Assembly: GCF_900188205.1 (NCBI RefSeq)
Contig: NZ_FZOH01000007.1
Coordinates: 180,709 to 244,708, forward strand
Reading direction: 5' to 3'
DNA from: Geodermatophilus saharensis
GTDB taxonomy: Bacteria > Actinomycetota > Actinomycetes > Mycobacteriales > Geodermatophilaceae
Length of the DNA stretch: 64,000 nucleotides
Of the stretch, positions 60,933-64,000 are shown piece after piece. The translations under genes were made by a program, and so were the position numbers. Position 1 is the first letter of the stretch; each line of letters opens with the position of its first letter. The notes under the pieces are model-generated. The model had not been told where the DNA came from and ran no database searches. It worked only from the letters and a program-made list of their open reading frames with translations.

Positions 60933-61424
60933 GTGCAGTTCGACGTGACGGTAGAGATCCCCAAGGGCCAGCGGAACAAGTACGAGCTGGACCACGCCAC
61001 CGGGCGCATCCGGCTCGACCGGATGCTGTTCACCTCGACCCGGTACCCGGCCGACTACGGGTACATCGAGAACACCCTCGGTCTGGACGGCGACCCCCTC
61101 GACGCCCTGGTGATCCTCGACGAGCCGACCTTCCCCGGGTGCCTGATCACCTGCCGGGCCATCGGCATGTTCCGGATGACCGACGAGGCCGGTGGCGACG
61201 ACAAGGTGCTCACCGTCCCGGCGACCGACCCCCGCATGGCCCACCTCCAGGACATCACCGACGTGTCGGAGTTCGACCGCCTGGAGATCCAGCACTTCTT
61301 CGAGACCTACAAGGACCTCGAGCCGGGCAAGTCGGTGGAGGGTGCGAACTGGGTGGGCCGTGCCGATGCCGAGGCCGAGATCGAGGCCTCGATCAAGCGG
61401 GCCCTGGAGACCGGCGGCCACTGA
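60933..61424 (+). CDS. ppa: Inorganic pyrophosphatase (family I)
   Basis: 163 residues. Conserved [20 protein letters not shown] carries the metal-binding aspartates; [11 protein letters not shown] and [16 protein letters not shown] complete the site. Cytosolic PPi hydrolysis. Divergent from dacB with only eight bases between the putative starts, so the promoters overlap. Confidence 0.98.
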   Translation: MQFDVTVEIPKGQRNKYELDHATGRIRLDRMLFTSTRYPADYGYIENTLGLDGDPLDALVILDEPTFPGCLITCRAIGMFRMTDEAGGDDKVLTVPATDPRMAHLQDITDVSEFDRLEIQHFFETYKDLEPGKSVEGANWVGRADAEAEIEASIKRALETGGH

Positions 61425-61432
61425 GCCGCACC

Positions 61433-61453
61433 CGTCCGGCCCCGGGCCGGACG
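61433..61453 (+). terminator. Terminator hairpin after ppa
   Basis: CGTCCGGCC/GGCCGGACG with loop CCG, nine bases past the stop. A second hairpin (GACGGCGGCGC/GCGCCGCCGTC, about 61472-61506) follows before the convergent methyltransferase. Confidence 0.7.
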
Positions 61454-61526
61454 GCCGAGCACGACGGACGACGACGGCGGCGCGCCCCGGCGGGTGCGCC
61501 GCCGTCGCCGTGCCGGGGCCCGGTCC

Positions 61527-62276
61527 TCAGCGGCGGGTGTCGTGCAGCACGGCGGTCAGGAAACCCAGCTCGCCGCGGTAGCCCTCCAGCCACTGCCGCC
61601 GGTGCGTGCGCGCGGCCGCCAGCGCCTCCTCGCGCTCGCCGGCCGGCGCCTCGGTCAGTGCCCACTCGGTGACCGCGCCGGTCCAGCACCACTCGTACTC
61701 GTCCCACTCGGCGAGGGTGCTGACGTGGCCGTAGCCGGGCTCGAAGCCGGCCCGGGTCACCTCGGCCAGCAGGCCGGGCAGGTCGGGCAGCTCGTCGGGC
61801 TCGGCGCCGAGGCCCGCCAGCGCCGCCTCGCTCGGGCCGGCCTCCCAGAACCCGTCCCCGAACAGCACGCGCCCGCCGGGACGCAGGTGGCCGCGCACGG
61901 CCGCCAGCGCCCCGGCGGTGCCGCCGAAGGCGTGCGCGGCGCCGACGCACAGGACGACGTCGGCCGGCTCGCCCTCCCAGGTCGCGGCGTCGGCCTCGAC
62001 GAACGCGACGCGGCCGACCAGGCCGGCCATCGCCGCCCCGTCGCGCGCGGCGTCCAGCGCGGGCGTGGAGGTGTCGACCCCGACGCCCACCATCGCCGGG
62101 TGTGCGGCCAGCAGCGCCAGCAGCCACGAGCCGGGCCCGCACCCGAGGTCGAGGGCGCGACCGGCGTGGCCGGGCGGGGCCAGCCGGCCGACCAGCCGGG
62201 TCAGGGCCTCGTCGGAGACGGGGGCGGCGACGGGGTGCCAGCGGTGCGCGACGGCGCTGAGTCGGGCTCGATCCAC
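61527..62276 (-). CDS. Class I SAM-dependent methyltransferase
   Basis: 249 residues. Motif I is ALDLGCGPGSWLLALL (about 43), with an acidic VGVDTST strand end and the VVLCVGAAHAFGG motif. It resembles small-molecule methyltransferases of the UbiE type; substrate unknown. GTG 62276. 23 bases from the PilZ gene. Confidence 0.9.
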   Translation of the reverse strand: MDRARLSAVAHRWHPVAAPVSDEALTRLVGRLAPPGHAGRALDLGCGPGSWLLALLAAHPAMVGVGVDTSTPALDAARDGAAMAGLVGRVAFVEADAATWEGEPADVVLCVGAAHAFGGTAGALAAVRGHLRPGGRVLFGDGFWEAGPSEAALAGLGAEPDELPDLPGLLAEVTRAGFEPGYGHVSTLAEWDEYEWCWTGAVTEWALTEAPAGEREEALAAARTHRRQWLEGYRGELGFLTAVLHDTRR

Positions 62277-62299
62277 GCCGGGATCAGATCACGCCGGGA

Positions 62300-62950
62300 T
62301 CAGATCAGGCCGCGGGAGCGCAGGTCACGCAGCTCGGCGAAGACGCGGCGCCGGATGGCGTCCTCACGCCGCTCGCCGAGGCCCACGAACCGCAGCGACA
62401 GCTCGGTGTGGTGGTCCTCGCGGGGGTGGCGGCGGATCACCTCGGCCTTGGCGGCCAGGCGGTCCCCGTCGAGGTCGACGACGACGGGGTGCACGGCGCC
62501 GACCTCGATCTCCGGCCGCTCCGCGCCGGGCTTGCCGGTCAGCAGGCAGCGCGTGCCGCCCTCGCTGAGGTCGACGGTGGTCCCGGGCAGGACCCGCTCC
62601 CCCACGGCCAGCTCGATCGGCACCGACATCGGGGCGCGGACGGCGTTGCGCCGCTGCCCGCGGGACGCCGGGCCGACGATCTTCAGCCGCCAGGTCGGCG
62701 AGTCCCCGGCGACCACCTCGACGAGCTCCGCGGGCAGGGACCGCAGCTCCTCGGGTCCGCGCCAGATGAGCTCCAGGTGCTCGCCGGTGTCCAGCCGCAC
62801 GCGCCGCTTCTGCGCGTCCTCGCCCACGCTGACCACGAGCTCGGAGCCCGACACCCGCTCCACGAAGCTGGTCAGGACGTCGGCGCGGCTGCTGGCCTTG
62901 ACGTCGAGCACCGCCTTCTCCTCGGGGTGGTCCACTCCCGGCGTCGTCAT
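62300..62950 (-). CDS. PilZ-domain c-di-GMP receptor (YcgR-like)
   Basis: 216 residues. An N-terminal YcgR-like beta domain (about 25-105) precedes a PilZ domain with RxxxR (QRRNAVR) and DLSEGG motifs, complete for c-di-GMP binding. Likely controls motility or envelope functions. ATG 62950 has GGAGG seven bases upstream; the longer frame upstream is not conserved. Confidence 0.93.
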   Translation of the reverse strand: MTTPGVDHPEEKAVLDVKASSRADVLTSFVERVSGSELVVSVGEDAQKRRVRLDTGEHLELIWRGPEELRSLPAELVEVVAGDSPTWRLKIVGPASRGQRRNAVRAPMSVPIELAVGERVLPGTTVDLSEGGTRCLLTGKPGAERPEIEVGAVHPVVVDLDGDRLAAKAEVIRRHPREDHHTELSLRFVGLGERREDAIRRRVFAELRDLRSRGLI

Positions 62951-63061
62951 GCTCGGTCCTCCGTCTCCCGGGTTCCGGTCCTCGTCCTGCGCTGCGGTCC
63001 TGGGGACAGGCATCGGCACGGAGGGGCCGGATGTGCAGCCGGGCGGCGCAGGAATCCGGTC

Positions 63062-64000
63062 TCAGCCGCCGACGTATGCGGCCAGGTGCTCGCCGGTGAG
63101 GGTGGAGCGGGCGGCGACGAGGTCGGCCGGGGTGCCCTCGAAGACCACCCGGCCGCCGTCGTGGCCGGCGCCCGGGCCGAGGTCGACGATCCAGTCCGCG
63201 TGCGCCATGACCGCCTGGTGGTGCTCGATGACGACGACCGACGTGCCGGAGTCGACGAGGCGGTCGAGCAGCGCGAGCAGGTTCTCCACGTCGGCCAGGT
63301 GCAGGCCGGTGGTCGGCTCGTCGAGGACGTAGACGCCGCCCTTCTCGCCCATGTGGGTGGCCAGCTTGAGCCGCTGCCGCTCCCCGCCGGACAGGGTCGT
63401 GAGCGGCTGGCCGATGGTGAGGTAGCCGAGCCCGACGTCGGCGAGGCGGGCGAGGACGGCGTGCGCGGCCGGCGTGCGGGCCTCGCCGGAGCCGAAGAAC
63501 TCCTCGGCCTCGGCCACCGACATCGCCAGCACCTCGGCGATGTCCCGGCCGCCCAGCGTGTACTCCAGCACCGCCGGCTGGAACCGCCGGCCCTCGCACG
63601 CCTCGCAGGTGGACTCGACGGTGGCCATGACGCCCAGCTCGGTGTAGACGACGCCGGCGCCGTTGCAGGCCGGGCAGGCGCCCTCGGAGTTGGCGCTGAA
63701 CAGCGCGGGCTTGACGCCGTTGGCCTTGGCGAAGGCCTTGCGGATCGGCTCGAGCAGGCCGGTGTAGGTGGCCGGGTTGCTGCGCCGGGAGCCGCGGATG
63801 GCGCTCTGGTCGATGGTCACCACGCCCTCCCGTCCGGCGATCGAGCCGTGGACGAGAGAGCTCTTGCCCGAGCCGGCCACCCCGGTGAGGACGACGAGCA
63901 CGCCGAGCGGGATGTCGACGTCGACCCCCTGCAGGTTGTTCGTGCGGGCGCCGCGCACCTGCAGCGCCCCGGTGGGGGTGCGCACCGCCGGCTTGACCGA
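63062..64000 (-). CDS. UvrA-family ABC ATPase (3' part; 5' end beyond the right edge)
   Basis: The frame is open to the window edge; 312 C-terminal codons are present. The second ATPase has Walker A GVAGSGKSS, zinc-finger cysteines CPACNGAG and CEACEGRR, signature LSGGERQR and Walker B VYVLDEPTTGLH. It could be the repair subunit UvrA or a shorter UvrA-like paralogue. The AHADWIVDLGPGAGHDGG end is common to both; the short distance after the zinc finger slightly favours a paralogue. The start cannot be seen. Confidence 0.93.
   Translation of the reverse strand, partial: SVKPAVRTPTGALQVRGARTNNLQGVDVDIPLGVLVVLTGVAGSGKSSLVHGSIAGREGVVTIDQSAIRGSRRSNPATYTGLLEPIRKAFAKANGVKPALFSANSEGACPACNGAGVVYTELGVMATVESTCEACEGRRFQPAVLEYTLGGRDIAEVLAMSVAEAEEFFGSGEARTPAAHAVLARLADVGLGYLTIGQPLTTLSGGERQRLKLATHMGEKGGVYVLDEPTTGLHLADVENLLALLDRLVDSGTSVVVIEHHQAVMAHADWIVDLGPGAGHDGGRVVFEGTPADLVAARSTLTGEHLAAYVGG

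Overview
The window is high-GC DNA (by eye well above 70% G+C) with mostly GTG or ATG starts, many 4-base ATGA/GTGA gene overlaps, probable leaderless promoters, and actinobacterial marker genes (lsr2, carD, DUF3263, LytR_C, disA-radA). This points to an actinomycete. The gene content and base composition would fit Geodermatophilaceae (Blastococcus/Geodermatophilus/Modestobacter type), but that family call is inference. No insertion sequence, prophage, integrase or CRISPR array was seen. The region reads as core chromosome.

Layout. 1-10.9 kb: the 5' part of groEL behind two CIRCE operators, a cold-shock gene, and a threonine-synthase-family enzyme under a SAM-I riboswitch. Then come a lipoprotein, a HAD phosphatase, an ABC permease with an unusual hydrolase-ABC ATPase fusion, a LytR_C protein and a DUF3263 protein. 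10.9-20 kb: RarD, a CBS-pair protein, DUF5313, tRNA-Thr, a selenium-binding protein/methanethiol oxidase, an acetyltransferase, small conserved proteins, FetB, an HtrA protease and a DUF445 protein. 20-24 kb: carD-ispD-ispF-cysS-rlmB, tightly packed on the minus strand. 24-33.4 kb: a UbiA-like prenyltransferase, an ECF sigma operon, an FeS photolyase/cryptochrome, LpqE-like lipoprotein, radA, disA, a membrane protein and mutY. 33.4-45 kb: a frameshifted acetyltransferase, clpC, lsr2, lysS, and a cofactor operon (DUF2520-panC-panD-nadB-nadC-coaX) for pantothenate/CoA and NAD. 45.5-51.4 kb: a short-chain dehydrogenase, a coiled-coil membrane protein and an osmoprotectant ABC transporter whose binding protein is circularly permuted. 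51.4-61.4 kb: dacB, a zinc protease, tilS, hpt, ftsH, folE, folP, folB, folK, DUF3180 (minus strand) and divergent ppa. 61.5-64 kb: a methyltransferase, a PilZ protein and the 3' part of a uvrA-like gene.

From memory, the order from rlmB to ppa closely follows one Mycobacterium tuberculosis chromosome block (roughly Rv3579c to Rv3628). The groEL-LytR_C-DUF3263 part follows another (around Rv0430-Rv0440).

The most notable features are these. (1) A threonine-synthase-like gene is controlled by a SAM riboswitch, which fits a methionine-pathway (MetM-type) role better than threonine synthesis. (2) A six-copy dispersed palindromic repeat has an invariant core; in three copies it begins exactly four bases after a stop codon, and in one copy it encodes the C-terminus of FolB. 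(3) The osmoprotectant-binding lipoprotein is circularly permuted. (4) One polypeptide carries an extracellular alpha/beta hydrolase and a cytosolic ABC ATPase.
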